Shown: positions 52,290-62,647 of the stretch, piece after piece
Numbering within the stretch: position 1 is the first letter of the stretch
Layout of the letters: the number at the start of each line of letters is the position of its first letter
DNA from: Photorhabdus noenieputensis
GTDB taxonomy: Bacteria; Pseudomonadota; Gammaproteobacteria; Enterobacterales; Enterobacteriaceae
Assembly: GCF_018448935.1 (NCBI RefSeq)
Contig: NZ_RCWC01000015.1
Span: 42,370-106,369, forward strand
Length of the DNA: 64,000 nt
Reading direction: 5' to 3'
Position numbers and translations under genes: made by a program
Notes under the pieces: generated by a model
The model's database searches: none
Seen by the model: the letters and a program-made list of their open reading frames with translations, nothing else
Told to the model about the DNA's origin: nothing

Positions 52290-53057
52290 ATGGACTTTAT
52301 GCCTGTTTCTGATACATCATCCCCCTTAACCAGTAAAAAATCTTCTTTTACTGAAGGAATAATAGACAGTTTACCTATTGTCATCGGTTACATTCCCGTA
52401 GCCTTTGCTTTTGGTCTTAATGCCGTAAAACTTGGCTTCAACCCAATAGAAGCCATTTTCTTTTCATGCATCATCTACGCCGGTGCAAGTCAATTCGTCA
52501 TCACAGCTTTATTAAGTGCAGGTACATCACTATGGATCTCTGCCCTAACAATCATAGCAATGGATGTTCGCCATGTTCTTTATGGCCCATCTTTAAGGCA
52601 CCGTATCAGAGATAAGTTAACGGAGAAAAAAACCGTTATCTGGGCTTTTGGTCTGACAGATGAAGTTTTTGCCGCCGCTACCGCAAAACTCATTAAGAAC
52701 CAACGAAGCTGGAGTGAAAACTGGATGGTTGCTATTGCGATCTGCTCCTGGCTGGCCTGGGGCGCAGGTACCGCAGCCGGGGCATTTCTTGGCAATGGTT
52801 ATTTGGAATCCTATCCTGCCGTAGAAGCTGCCATGATTTTCATGTTACCAGCCCTATTTCTCAGTTTTCTTCTTGCTTCTTGCAGAAAGCAAAATAGTTA
52901 TTGTGTTGCAACCGCGCTAACCGGAGCACTGTTGGGGATTACATTCTTTTCAATTCCAGTTGCTATTCTGGCAGGTATTGTCGGTGGTTGTATCGCAGCA
53001 CTGTTACAACCGCAAAACAGTTGCGATAACTCTTCAGAACAAAAGGAGACACCATGA
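52290..53057 (+). CDS. ygaZ: Branched-chain amino acid exporter, large subunit (AzlC)
   Basis: AzlC-family membrane protein of 255 residues (E. coli YgaZ 245), which with YgaH exports L-valine. Typical segments are DSLPIVIGYIPVAFAFGLNA, FFSCIIYAGASQFVITALL and AMDVRHVLYGPSLR. The start could be the ATG at 52290 or 52299; neither has a clear ribosome site. It overlaps ygaH by four bases (ATGA). Confidence 0.93.
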   Translation: MDFMPVSDTSSPLTSKKSSFTEGIIDSLPIVIGYIPVAFAFGLNAVKLGFNPIEAIFFSCIIYAGASQFVITALLSAGTSLWISALTIIAMDVRHVLYGPSLRHRIRDKLTEKKTVIWAFGLTDEVFAAATAKLIKNQRSWSENWMVAIAICSWLAWGAGTAAGAFLGNGYLESYPAVEAAMIFMLPALFLSFLLASCRKQNSYCVATALTGALLGITFFSIPVAILAGIVGGCIAALLQPQNSCDNSSEQKETP

Positions 53058-53392
53058 TTGACAGCAAGATTTTGCTTATTGGGCTATTTGTTGGGTTAGC
53101 TAACTTTTCATTTCGCTATCTGCCACTGCGATTTGGGAAAGCACGCCAATCTGCCGGAAGGAAAGGTGGAAAAACAAGCATTATTCTTGACAGTATTGGC
53201 ATTGCATCCATTTGTTCTTTACTCATGGTATCGGGTGTACCTGATGTGATGAAAGAGAGTCAAAAGCTATTTCCTACCCTCATAGGTTGTCTAACCATCT
53301 GCTTAATCTTTTACAAAACAAGGAAAATTATACTCGCAACGTTATTTGGCGCACTACTTTTTGGACTAACATTCAAAATATTTATGAATTAG
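53054..53392 (+). CDS. ygaH: Branched-chain amino acid exporter, small subunit (AzlD)
   Basis: A 112-residue membrane protein with about four segments, in the AzlD/YgaH family. The conserved FSFRYLPLRFG follows the first membrane segment. AAAGGAG precedes its ATG, inside the end of ygaZ. It pairs with YgaZ. Confidence 0.93.
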   Translation: MIDSKILLIGLFVGLANFSFRYLPLRFGKARQSAGRKGGKTSIILDSIGIASICSLLMVSGVPDVMKESQKLFPTLIGCLTICLIFYKTRKIILATLFGALLFGLTFKIFMN

Positions 53393-53521
53393 GTATCAAT
53401 ATCAAAAGAAATATGATGATAACAAATAACTACAATTGCTAAATTTATCTTTTAATATACCATTTGGATGTTTGATAACAAAAGTTATCTTACCAGTTGA
53501 AACTAATAAGGTATCTAAATA

Positions 53522-54049
53522 ATGGAAAGTTCGTTTACGCCTACCGAAGAATTACTGAATATTCGTGCAGCACAGCAAGCCAAATTAAATAAAGATATCC
53601 CTTATCAAGAGATCCTGTTGACTAGGTTATCAATGCACGTCCAAAGTAAATTGCTTGAAAACCGTAATAATATGCTGAAAGCTCAAGGAATCAATGAAAC
53701 CTTGTTCATGGCCCTGATGATCCTTGATACTAAGGAAAGCCACAGCATTCAGCCATCAGAATTAAGTGCCGCATTGGGTTCTTCCCGTACTAACGCCACT
53801 CGTATTGCTGATGAATTAGAAAAGCAGGAGTGGATTGAAAGAAAGGAAAGTCATAACGACCGCCGTTGCCTTCATCTTCATCTGACAGAACAAGGTACAA
53901 AATTTTTAAATAGTTTGCTTCCACCTCAACACGAATGCCTGAGAAGACTTTGGTCATGCCTTGACCAGGAGGAACAAAAACAGTTAGAAAAGTTAATGAG
54001 AAAATTACTGGTCAGACTTGATACAATGGGCGATTGTATCAAAAAATAG
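53522..54049 (+). CDS. mprA: MarR-family repressor of emrAB
   Basis: Winged-helix regulator of 175 residues (E. coli MprA/EmrR 176). The DNA-binding part reads [20 protein letters not shown] followed by the wing [17 protein letters not shown]. It represses emrAB and is released by uncouplers and other hydrophobic compounds. It heads the mprA-emrA-emrB cluster, with a 234-bp gap before emrA. Confidence 0.95.
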   Translation: MESSFTPTEELLNIRAAQQAKLNKDIPYQEILLTRLSMHVQSKLLENRNNMLKAQGINETLFMALMILDTKESHSIQPSELSAALGSSRTNATRIADELEKQEWIERKESHNDRRCLHLHLTEQGTKFLNSLLPPQHECLRRLWSCLDQEEQKQLEKLMRKLLVRLDTMGDCIKK

Positions 54050-54190
54050 CTTGTTGTTTAATCGATCAATTTTTATCCAAATAATACTTTCCTGGTTAAA
54101 TTGTTCGAAAACATTTTCCTGTTAGCTAAGATGATATTTTCTGCAAAAAGCTAACTATTATTCTTCGATAACATTGGATCCTGTGTCATT

Positions 54191-54230
54191 CACCTTTCCA
54201 GTAGTGACGATATACCACTACTGGAAGGTG
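54191..54230. promoter_or_regulatory. 40-bp near-perfect palindrome between mprA and emrA
   Basis: CACCTTTCCAGTAGTG and CACTACTGGAAGGTG pair over their whole length apart from one bulged T, with a nine-base centre. No T-run follows, so it is not an ordinary terminator. It may be an operator, or an RNA stem controlling read-through from mprA to emrA. Confidence 0.55.
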
Positions 54231-54283
54231 ATCTGAAAAAAATAGTATTACTAGAAGATAAATAACAAGCATGGGGATTTACT

Positions 54284-55468
54284 ATGAGCGCAAATGAGGA
54301 AATAGAAGTACAAGCGGCACAAGATCCAAACAGTAGCAAAAAAAGGCAACGCAGCCGTGCCTTAGTGTTACTAACCCTTGTCTTCGCCCTACTCGGTGTT
54401 GCCTACTTTTTCTATTGGTTTCTCATTTTACGCCACCACCAAGAAACAGATAACGCCTACGTTACAGGTAATCAAGTTCAGATCATGTCGCAAGTTGCTG
54501 GCAGTGTCATCACAGTTAACTTTGATAATACTGACTTTGTGAAAAGCGGTAGTGTACTGGTACAACTCGATCCCCGTGATGCAGAATTAGCATTAGAAAA
54601 AGCAAAAACCGCATTAGCCAACAGTGTTCGTCAAACTCATCAACAAATAGTCAACAGTAAACAATATCAGGCTAACATCGCTCTACGCAGATCCGAATTA
54701 ACCAAAGTTCGAAATGATCTTAGCCGTCGTGAAATACTTAGCTTTCAAAAAGTCATTGGCAAAGAAGAATTGCAACATGCACAGGAAGCTGTCGCCAGTG
54801 CCCAAGCTGCGCTGGATATGGCTATCGAACAATATAACGCTAATCAAGCAATTGTTTTGAATACGCCTCTAGAGAAACAACCTGCCGTTGAACAAGCTGC
54901 AACGGAAGTCCGTAATACCTGGCTGGCACTACAACGCACGAAAATAGTCAGCCCAATCGATGGCTATGTCTCACGCCGTAGTGTACAAGTTGGCGCACAA
55001 ATCAATAAAAATACTCCACTGATGGCGATAGTTTCGGCAAACGACATGTGGATTGAAGCTAACTTCAAGGAAACGCAAATTTCTGGTATGCGCATTGGTC
55101 AACCTGTGGAAATCACCAGCGATTTCTATGGTGAAAGCAAAGTATTTAGCGGCAAAATTACCGGCCTTGATATGGGTACCGGCAGCGCTTTCTCTTTATT
55201 ACCCGCCCAGAACGCCAGTGGCAATTGGATTAAGGTTGTACAACGTTTACCCGTCCGCATCGAACTTGATCCTGGGCAATTAGAAAAATACCCACTACGC
55301 ATCGGTCTCTCGACTAAAGTCAAAGTAGATACTACAAATCCTGATGGACCCGTTCTGTCTGATAGAACACGCACTAAATCGGCTTATCACACCACGGCTC
55401 TGGCAATAGATATGTCTCCTGCCAATAAGATAGTTAATGACATTATTAATAGTAATGCTGGAAAATAA
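54284..55468 (+). CDS. emrA: Multidrug efflux adaptor EmrA
   Basis: HlyD-type membrane-fusion protein, 394 residues (E. coli 390). It has a short cytoplasmic tail, one membrane anchor (ALVLLTLVFALLGVAYFFYW), a biotinyl-lipoyl-like half (TDNAYVTGNQVQIMSQVAG), a coiled-coil hairpin of about 100 residues and a beta-barrel. It links EmrB to TolC. GGGG lies a few bases before the ATG. Confidence 0.95.
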   Translation: MSANEEIEVQAAQDPNSSKKRQRSRALVLLTLVFALLGVAYFFYWFLILRHHQETDNAYVTGNQVQIMSQVAGSVITVNFDNTDFVKSGSVLVQLDPRDAELALEKAKTALANSVRQTHQQIVNSKQYQANIALRRSELTKVRNDLSRREILSFQKVIGKEELQHAQEAVASAQAALDMAIEQYNANQAIVLNTPLEKQPAVEQAATEVRNTWLALQRTKIVSPIDGYVSRRSVQVGAQINKNTPLMAIVSANDMWIEANFKETQISGMRIGQPVEITSDFYGESKVFSGKITGLDMGTGSAFSLLPAQNASGNWIKVVQRLPVRIELDPGQLEKYPLRIGLSTKVKVDTTNPDGPVLSDRTRTKSAYHTTALAIDMSPANKIVNDIINSNAGK

Positions 55469-55482
55469 TACCGGAGGCCAAG

Positions 55483-57024
55483 GTGACAAGACAGCCGCTT
55501 ACAGGTGCCAAACTGGCATGGATGACCATTGCGTTATCCTTAGCTACGTTCATGCAAGTGTTAGACTCTACCATTGCTAACGTAGCGATACCCACTATTT
55601 CAGGTAATCTGGGATCATCAAATTCTCAAGGGATCTGGGTAATTACCTCTTTCGGCGTTGCCAATGCGATATCCATCCCAATTACTGGATGGCTGGCAAA
55701 ACGCATCGGCGAAGTTAAATTATTCATCTGGTCAACCGCTCTATTCTCCATCGCTTCTTGGCTATGCGGTATTTCCAACAGTCTTAACATGCTAATCTTT
55801 TTTCGGGTTATTCAAGGATTAGTTGCAGGTCCTCTTATCCCCCTTTCACAAAGTCTACTTCTAAACAATTATCCACCAGCCAAAGGAAATATGGCATTGG
55901 CGCTATGGTCAATCACGATTATTGTCGCGCCGATTTTTGGCCCTATTCTGGGTGGCTACATCAGCGATAACTACCATTGGGGATGGATTTTCTTTATCAA
56001 CGTTCCTGTTGGTATAGCGATTATTCTGATTGCTATGCAAACGCTGAAAGGGCGTGAAACTAAAACAGAGATCAAACCGATCGACACAATAGGACTGATG
56101 TTACTGGTTGTCGGCGTTGCTTGTTTACAAATCATGCTAGATCAAGGTAAAGAGCTAGACTGGTTTAATTCTACAGAAATTATCATTTTGGCAGCTATCG
56201 CAATCATCTCATTAGCATTTTTAGTGGTATGGGAACTGACCGACGATAACCCGATTATTGACCTATCACTGTTTAAAGAACGTAATTTTACCATTGGTTG
56301 CTTCTGTTTGAGCTTAGCTTATATGCTCTATTTCGGCACAATTGTGTTATTACCGCAGTTATTACAGGAAGTGTTCGGTTATACCGCAACTTGGTCAGGT
56401 CTTGCATCAGCACCGGTAGGATTGTTGCCACTAATCATTTCTCCACTGATTGGCAAATTTGGCAACAAAGCAGATATGCGCTATATCGTGACATTCAGCT
56501 TTGTTGTTTATGCCATTTGCTATTACTGGCGTGCATATACATTCGAGCCAGGCATGGATTTTGCCGCCGTCGCATGGCCTCAATTTATCCAAGGGTTTGC
56601 TATTGCCTGTTTCTTTATGCCACTCACAACCATTACCCTTTCCGGCTTACCGTCAGAGCGAGTGGCATCTGCATCCAGTCTATCGAATTTTATCCGAACA
56701 TTGGCAGGTTCAATAGGAACATCACTAACCACAACCATGTGGACCCAACGCGAATCAATGCATCATTCCCATTTTACCGAATACATCAACCCTTATAGCC
56801 CTGATACTCAACAGATCTATCAACAATTATCGGAATCGGGAATGAATAACCAACAAATTCCCGCTTATCTGGCAAAAGAGATTACCCATCAAGGGCTCAT
56901 AATTTCAGCGAATGAAATTTTCTGGCTCTCCGCCTGCGTATTCCTGATATTAATCATACTTGTCTGGTTCGCGAAACCACCATTCACACAAGGAAGTAAA
57001 GAGAACATTGGCGGTGCGCACTAA
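55483..57024 (+). CDS. emrB: Multidrug efflux MFS transporter EmrB
   Basis: Drug:proton antiporter of the DHA2 family with 14 membrane segments, 513 residues (E. coli 512). Motif C (GPILGGYISDNYHWGWIFFI) and the first helix LDSTIANVAIPTIS are typical. The start is GTG with GGAGG seven bases upstream, 14 bp after emrA. Confidence 0.95.
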   Translation: MTRQPLTGAKLAWMTIALSLATFMQVLDSTIANVAIPTISGNLGSSNSQGIWVITSFGVANAISIPITGWLAKRIGEVKLFIWSTALFSIASWLCGISNSLNMLIFFRVIQGLVAGPLIPLSQSLLLNNYPPAKGNMALALWSITIIVAPIFGPILGGYISDNYHWGWIFFINVPVGIAIILIAMQTLKGRETKTEIKPIDTIGLMLLVVGVACLQIMLDQGKELDWFNSTEIIILAAIAIISLAFLVVWELTDDNPIIDLSLFKERNFTIGCFCLSLAYMLYFGTIVLLPQLLQEVFGYTATWSGLASAPVGLLPLIISPLIGKFGNKADMRYIVTFSFVVYAICYYWRAYTFEPGMDFAAVAWPQFIQGFAIACFFMPLTTITLSGLPSERVASASSLSNFIRTLAGSIGTSLTTTMWTQRESMHHSHFTEYINPYSPDTQQIYQQLSESGMNNQQIPAYLAKEITHQGLIISANEIFWLSACVFLILIILVWFAKPPFTQGSKENIGGAH

Positions 57025-57036
57025 ATCTTAAATAGT

Positions 57037-57066
57037 AAAGCGGGGAACATGACATTCCCCGCTTTT
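57037..57066. terminator. Bidirectional terminator between emrB and yfiF
   Basis: AAAGCGGGGAA and TTCCCCGCTTT are perfect complements across a short loop, between two convergent genes, with A/T flanks on both sides. Confidence 0.88.
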
Positions 57067-57070
57067 CCTA

Positions 57071-58087
57071 TCAAGCTTTATTCTGTCGCCACCATTCAGC
57101 TAGCATAATGCCCGTTGCTACAGAAACGTTCAGGCTTTCAACTAAACCCGTGCCACCAACAAACAAGCTCATATCACCATGTTTCCAAGCACTGTCACTC
57201 AAGCCATCACGTTCCTGGCCAAGAACCAGAACCATTTTTTGCGGTAATTCAGCTTTAGCTAAATCGGTACTACCTTTATGGCTGGATGTCGTTACAATGG
57301 TGTAACCCGCTTGACGAAATTTATCCAGTGTAGTGATCAAGCTATCAGCATCAATACCTTTAATATGCTCAGCACCACCTTCTGCTGTACGGATAGCCGC
57401 CCCCGACTCCAGCAAGGCCACATCCTGCAAAATCACCCCTTGCACACCGAAATGTGCACAGCTTCGCATGATAGCGCCAAGGTTGTGAGGATTACCCACA
57501 TCTTCAAGAGCCAAAACACAATCTTTTACTGGAGCATCTTTCAGATAGGTTTCTGCATCCAAGCCGTTGCGTTTCTTAATCAGAAAACAAACACCACCAT
57601 GATGTTCAGTACCCGACACTTTTGCCAGTTCAGCTTCATCCACAACATGATAGGCTTTACGATTAGCCGCCATCCATTTCAGCGCATTGCGGAAACGTGG
57701 TGTCACTGACTCAACGAACCAGGCACGAACTATCGCTTCAGAACGATTTTTAAACATCGCCTGACAAGCATTTTCACCATAAATCCGGGTTTCTTCCATG
57801 CGCTGACGACGGAGCTGTTCAGGATCAATCTGGCTTTTCCCACTGATACCACCATGCACTGGCGTTAAAGAATCACTCTCAGGGCGTGACACTGTTTTCC
57901 AAGGCGATCTTTCACGCTCATTGGCACGCGGAGAACGGGATGTGCGCTCATTGTCTCGACGACGCTGACCTTGATCGCGCCCTTTGCCAGACGGACGTTT
58001 ATTATTACTGCGGCTGTCATTATCGCCCTCACTGCGGACATACATCACTTTGACTTTGCCATTTTTACCACTATATGAATCGTTCAT
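57071..58087 (-). CDS. yfiF: SpoU-family RNA methyltransferase YfiF
   Basis: SPOUT methyltransferase of 338 residues (E. coli YfiF 345). The ATG at 58087 has GGAG upstream and matches the E. coli N-terminus; the frame is open to 58135. An arginine/serine-rich, disordered basic tail of about 90 residues precedes the substrate-binding domain. The SAM knot follows ([42 protein letters not shown]). The RNA target is not certain. Confidence 0.93.
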   Translation of the reverse strand: MNDSYSGKNGKVKVMYVRSEGDNDSRSNNKRPSGKGRDQGQRRRDNERTSRSPRANERERSPWKTVSRPESDSLTPVHGGISGKSQIDPEQLRRQRMEETRIYGENACQAMFKNRSEAIVRAWFVESVTPRFRNALKWMAANRKAYHVVDEAELAKVSGTEHHGGVCFLIKKRNGLDAETYLKDAPVKDCVLALEDVGNPHNLGAIMRSCAHFGVQGVILQDVALLESGAAIRTAEGGAEHIKGIDADSLITTLDKFRQAGYTIVTTSSHKGSTDLAKAELPQKMVLVLGQERDGLSDSAWKHGDMSLFVGGTGLVESLNVSVATGIMLAEWWRQNKA

Positions 58088-58412
58088 TCGTTTCTCCAAC
58101 TGCTTTACGGCGCGAAGATTACCTGATGTGCGCATCTTAAGCTACCTCTGACAACCATAATCAATCCACTAAAATGCGCCCTTAATTTTCCTGCCCTCGG
58201 CGAGACATGCCGTACTTGCTATGGAGAGCACAGTCAGGCTGCCTATTGAAACAGACACCCACCGAAGATATTCAAGCTACAGCCTGGTACCATTTTGGAA
58301 CAAGCTGACAATTTCATTGCTTCTCAACAACTACATCCAATAGCGCAAGTCACAGCAATGATTTGCGAAATCAGCTACAGTTATCAATTAACCACAAATA
58401 AGGAGCCTCCTG

Positions 58413-61055
58413 ATGAGCCAGCGCGGACTTGAAGCTTTATTACGCCCTAAATCCATTGCTGTAATTGGTGCCTCAGAAAAACCAGAACGAGCGGGTTCAG
58501 TTATGATGCGCAATCTGCTTGCAGGAAGCTTTGCCGGGCCAATACTACCGGTAACTCCCAATAGCCGTTCTGTTCAAGGCGTATTAGCTTATCCTTCAAT
58601 CGATAAATTACCAATCACGCCAGATTTAGCTATTATCTGTACTCACCACCACCGTAATTTGCAATGTCTGGAACAACTGGGGCAATTGGGTTGCAAAACA
58701 GTGATTATTCTTTCTTCACCAAAGCCCCAATTTACTGAACTAAAACAGTGCTGCCAGCGCTATAGCATCCGGCTACTTGGACCAAACAGTTTGGGACTAC
58801 TGGCTCCCTGGCAAGGGCTAAATGCCAGCTTTTCTCCGATTCCAATACTCAAAGGGAAATTAGCCTTTATTTCTCAATCTGCGGCAGTCTCAAATACGAT
58901 TCTTGACTGGGCGCAACATCGGGGAGTCGGATTTTCCTACTTTATCGCGTTAGGCGATAGTGTTGATATCGATATTGATCATCTACTCGATTTTCTGGCT
59001 CGTGACAGTAAAACCAGTGCCATTCTGCTCTATTTAGAGCATATCCATGACGCCCGTCGCTTTCTTTCAGCATCCAGAAGTGCTTCCCGCAATAAACCTA
59101 TTTTGGTGGTCAAAAGCGGCCGTACCAAGCGAGCACAGAAATTACTTGGTGAGCAACAAAATCTGGATGCAGCTTATGATGCAGCAATTCAGCGAGCAGG
59201 ATTATTACGCGTACAAGACACGCATGAAATGTTTTCGGCTGTAGAAACCCTAAGCCATATGTCACCTTTACGGGGAGAACGACTATTTATCGTCAGTAAT
59301 GGTGCCGCTCCAACCGCAATGGCGCTGGATGAACTATTCCGTCGTAATGGTAAGCTGGCAATATTAGGTGAAGAGACAACGAAAGCATTAAAAACACAAT
59401 TACCGGAAACTATCTCCCTACATAATCCGCTGGATTTAAGAGATGACTCCACAGTGGAACGTTATATCGCTGCGTTAAAACCGTTACTAGACAGCCACGA
59501 CCATGACGCTCTGTTACTCATCCATTCTCCTAGTGCAATTGCTCCCGGTATTCAAACCGCCACAAAAGTCATTGAAACAATCCGTAAACACCCAAGGGGA
59601 AAATGGCTCACTATTCTTACCAATTGGTGCGGTGAATACTCTTCTCAAGAAGCCCGCCGCCTATTCAGTGAAGCAGGTATTCCAACTTATCGCACCCCAG
59701 AAGGTGCAATTACTGCTTTCATGCACATGGTGGAATATCGCCGCAATCAAAAACAATTAACAGAAACACCCGCTCTACCAGCAAACATCACCGCTAATAC
59801 TGCACATGCTCATCAATGCATACAACAAGCGCTGGAACGAGGAAACTCTCGTCTAGATACCCATGAAGTCCAACCTATTCTGGCAGCCTATGGCCTCAAT
59901 ACATTGCCAACATGGATTGCTCATAACAGTGATGAAGCAGTCAATATTGCCCAACAGATCGGTTATCCCGTCGCTCTGAAATTACGCTCGCCAGATATCC
60001 CGCATAAATCAGAAGTTCAGGGGGTTATGCTCTATTTGCGAAATGCAAATGAGGTCAAGGCTTCTGCTCAAGCGATTATCGAGCGTGTTAATCAAAATTT
60101 CCCGCACGCAAGAATTCAAGGGCTGTTAGTTCAGAGCATGGCAAACCGTGCCGGCGCACAAGAGCTACGTATTGCAGTAGAACAAGATGAGGTATTTGGT
60201 CCACTGATTATGTTAGGTGAAGGAGGCATTGAGTGGTCACAGGAGACACAAGCAGCCGTCGCGTTGCCACCTCTCAATATGGCGTTAGCACGATACCTGG
60301 TTATTCAGGCGATTAAAAGTAGAAAAATTAAGCTCAGAGGGGCTCCCCAATCATTAGACATACTGGCACTCAGCCGACTGTTAGTTCAAGTCTCTAATCT
60401 GCTACTTGATTGCCCACAGATTGTACGACTAGATATTCATCCGTTACTGGCTTCTGGTGATGAATTCACATTATTAGATGTTTCAATGGAATTATCTTCC
60501 ATAGAAGGTGATCCACGAACCAGATTAGCTATCCGCCCATATCCAAGCGAACTAGAAGAAACGATAAAACTCAGAGGGGATGCAGAATGCCTGCTACGTC
60601 CAATACTGCCAGAAGATGAACCGTTGCTGAAAGATTTTATCGGCCAGGTCACTAAAGAAGATCTCTATTACCGCTACTTTAGTGAAATCAGCGAATTTAC
60701 CCACGACGATCTGGCAAATATGACTCAGATTGATTACGACCGCGAAATGGCATTTGTGGCCGTGCGACATCCTAAAACGACCCCTGAAATTATCGGGGTT
60801 ACTCGTGCCATAGCTGATCCTGATAATGTCGAAGCAGAATTCGCTGTGCTAGTGCGTTCTGACTTAAAAGGGATTACCCTTGGATATCAGCTTATGATAA
60901 AACTGATTAACTATACACGAGAGCATGGCATAAACCGCCTTAATGCTATCACCATGCCAGAAAACCGTACTATGATAAAACTGGCTAAAAAACTGGGATT
61001 TACCATAGATGTTCAATTTGAGGATAGCATTGTAAACTTATCCCTCGAACTTTAA
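58413..61055 (+). CDS. pat: Protein lysine acetyltransferase Pat (YfiQ/PatZ)
   Basis: An 880-residue enzyme (E. coli YfiQ 886). An N-terminal, catalytically inactive NDP-forming acyl-CoA synthetase part includes PKSIAVIGASEKPERAGSVM at residues 13-32, a CoA-ligase domain and an ATP-grasp-like part near 490-690. A C-terminal GNAT acetyltransferase domain occupies about 725-880. It acetylates and inactivates acetyl-CoA synthetase and other enzymes. AAGGAG precedes the ATG. Confidence 0.95.
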   Translation: MSQRGLEALLRPKSIAVIGASEKPERAGSVMMRNLLAGSFAGPILPVTPNSRSVQGVLAYPSIDKLPITPDLAIICTHHHRNLQCLEQLGQLGCKTVIILSSPKPQFTELKQCCQRYSIRLLGPNSLGLLAPWQGLNASFSPIPILKGKLAFISQSAAVSNTILDWAQHRGVGFSYFIALGDSVDIDIDHLLDFLARDSKTSAILLYLEHIHDARRFLSASRSASRNKPILVVKSGRTKRAQKLLGEQQNLDAAYDAAIQRAGLLRVQDTHEMFSAVETLSHMSPLRGERLFIVSNGAAPTAMALDELFRRNGKLAILGEETTKALKTQLPETISLHNPLDLRDDSTVERYIAALKPLLDSHDHDALLLIHSPSAIAPGIQTATKVIETIRKHPRGKWLTILTNWCGEYSSQEARRLFSEAGIPTYRTPEGAITAFMHMVEYRRNQKQLTETPALPANITANTAHAHQCIQQALERGNSRLDTHEVQPILAAYGLNTLPTWIAHNSDEAVNIAQQIGYPVALKLRSPDIPHKSEVQGVMLYLRNANEVKASAQAIIERVNQNFPHARIQGLLVQSMANRAGAQELRIAVEQDEVFGPLIMLGEGGIEWSQETQAAVALPPLNMALARYLVIQAIKSRKIKLRGAPQSLDILALSRLLVQVSNLLLDCPQIVRLDIHPLLASGDEFTLLDVSMELSSIEGDPRTRLAIRPYPSELEETIKLRGDAECLLRPILPEDEPLLKDFIGQVTKEDLYYRYFSEISEFTHDDLANMTQIDYDREMAFVAVRHPKTTPEIIGVTRAIADPDNVEAEFAVLVRSDLKGITLGYQLMIKLINYTREHGINRLNAITMPENRTMIKLAKKLGFTIDVQFEDSIVNLSLEL

Positions 61056-61218
61056 ATCAACTTCGTGATGAATCGCACAGACTTGAATCATTAGGCATTA
61101 GAGCGTTAAATCATGCTCACAATTAGTCAAACTAATGGTATTATCGCCAGATCATTTGATTCATTGCTTTACATAGTAGTCTTTTAGCCATCCAACATAA
61201 GAGAAAAAGCGCACTGTG

Positions 61219-62574
61219 ATGTTGTCTAAATTCAAACAAGCTAAACATCAACAACACCTTGCACAACTGCCTAAGCTACCTCAGTCAGTTGCTGATGTTA
61301 AAACACTTTATCAACCTGAAGTGTTCCGCAGCACCCTGCTGGAAAAAATTGCTAACGCTGAAAAACATATTTATATCATCTCTCTCTATCTGGAAAATGA
61401 TGATGCAGGGAGAGATATCCTGAATGCACTTTATGCAGCTAAACAACAACGTCCGGGCTTAGACATTAAAGTGCTCGTTGACTGGCATCGGGCACAACGT
61501 GGACGAATTGGTGCCGCTGCAATGGCAACGAATGCCGATTGGTATTGCTCTATGGCAGAAGCTTATCCCGATGTGAAAATTCCAGTACTAGGTGTGCCTG
61601 TAAATACCCGCGAAGCACTGGGTGTTTTACATTTAAAAGGTTTTATCTTTGACGACACTGTAATTTATAGCGGAGCAAGCATTAATGATGTTTACCTCCA
61701 CCAACATGATAAATATCGTTATGATCGCTACCATTTGCTTCACAATGCAAAACTTGCAGAAGCAATGAAACACTTTGTTGATAATTACATTATCGCTACA
61801 GGAGCCGTACAGAAACTGGATTGTAAGAACCGTCCTCGTATTCCTGAAATTAAAAGTTTGATCCGTCAATTACGTTTTTCTCTGCGGCACACTACCTATA
61901 AAATAAATAATCAGGCAACGAATGATGAACTATCTGTCACTCCACTTGCCGGTTTGGGAAAGAAAAATCTACTAAATAAAACCATTAGTCATCTGATCGC
62001 TAGCACAGAACAAAAATTGATTATTTGTACTCCGTATTTTAATCTTCCCGCCATCATTGTTCGTCGGATTATTAACTTGCTTCGGAAAGGTAAACATGTA
62101 GAAATTATTGTTGGCGATAAGACTGCTAATGATTTTTATATTCCACCGGAAGAACCATTTAAAATTATCGGCGCATTACCCTATTTATATGAAATTAATT
62201 TGCGCCGTTTCATCAGTAGACTACAGCGTTATGTTGACAACAATCAACTGACGATCAGGTTATGGAAAGATGGTGATAATAGCTACCATCTAAAAGGTGT
62301 ATGGGTGGACAATCAATGGCAATTGATTACAGGAAATAATCTTAATCCTCGTGCCTGGGGACTGGATTTAGAAAATGCCATTCTTATCCACGATCCTCAT
62401 AAAGAAATGCAGGAGCAACGTATAAAAGAACTGCATTGTATCCGTACTTATACTACGGTTGTCAATAATTATCAGGAATTGGATAGCATCCAGCTTTACC
62501 CAGTCAAAGTGCGTAAACTTATCCGCCGTTTACGCCGTATCCGAGTAGACAAACTGATTAGTCGTATTCTGTAA
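61219..62574 (+). CDS. pssA: CDP-diacylglycerol--serine O-phosphatidyltransferase
   Basis: Makes phosphatidylserine, precursor of phosphatidylethanolamine. This is the phospholipase-D type enzyme of gamma-proteobacteria, 451 residues as in E. coli from the ATG at 61219; a GTG one codon earlier is possible. The two HKD motifs are H138-K140-D145 and H357-K359-D364. The basic C-terminus (VRKLIRRLRRIRVDKLISRI) suits peripheral membrane binding. Confidence 0.97.
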   Translation: MLSKFKQAKHQQHLAQLPKLPQSVADVKTLYQPEVFRSTLLEKIANAEKHIYIISLYLENDDAGRDILNALYAAKQQRPGLDIKVLVDWHRAQRGRIGAAAMATNADWYCSMAEAYPDVKIPVLGVPVNTREALGVLHLKGFIFDDTVIYSGASINDVYLHQHDKYRYDRYHLLHNAKLAEAMKHFVDNYIIATGAVQKLDCKNRPRIPEIKSLIRQLRFSLRHTTYKINNQATNDELSVTPLAGLGKKNLLNKTISHLIASTEQKLIICTPYFNLPAIIVRRIINLLRKGKHVEIIVGDKTANDFYIPPEEPFKIIGALPYLYEINLRRFISRLQRYVDNNQLTIRLWKDGDNSYHLKGVWVDNQWQLITGNNLNPRAWGLDLENAILIHDPHKEMQEQRIKELHCIRTYTTVVNNYQELDSIQLYPVKVRKLIRRLRRIRVDKLISRIL

Positions 62575-62609
62575 TTGAATCGATAAAGCGAATTATCTTT
62601 TCTAAATCA

Positions 62610-62647
62610 AATCTCCTGATATTGAATAATTTCGGGAGATTTTTTTA
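62610..62647 (+). terminator. pssA terminator
   Basis: AATCTCCTGA and TCGGGAGATT pair with one mismatch across a 12-base loop and are followed by seven T's. Confidence 0.85.
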
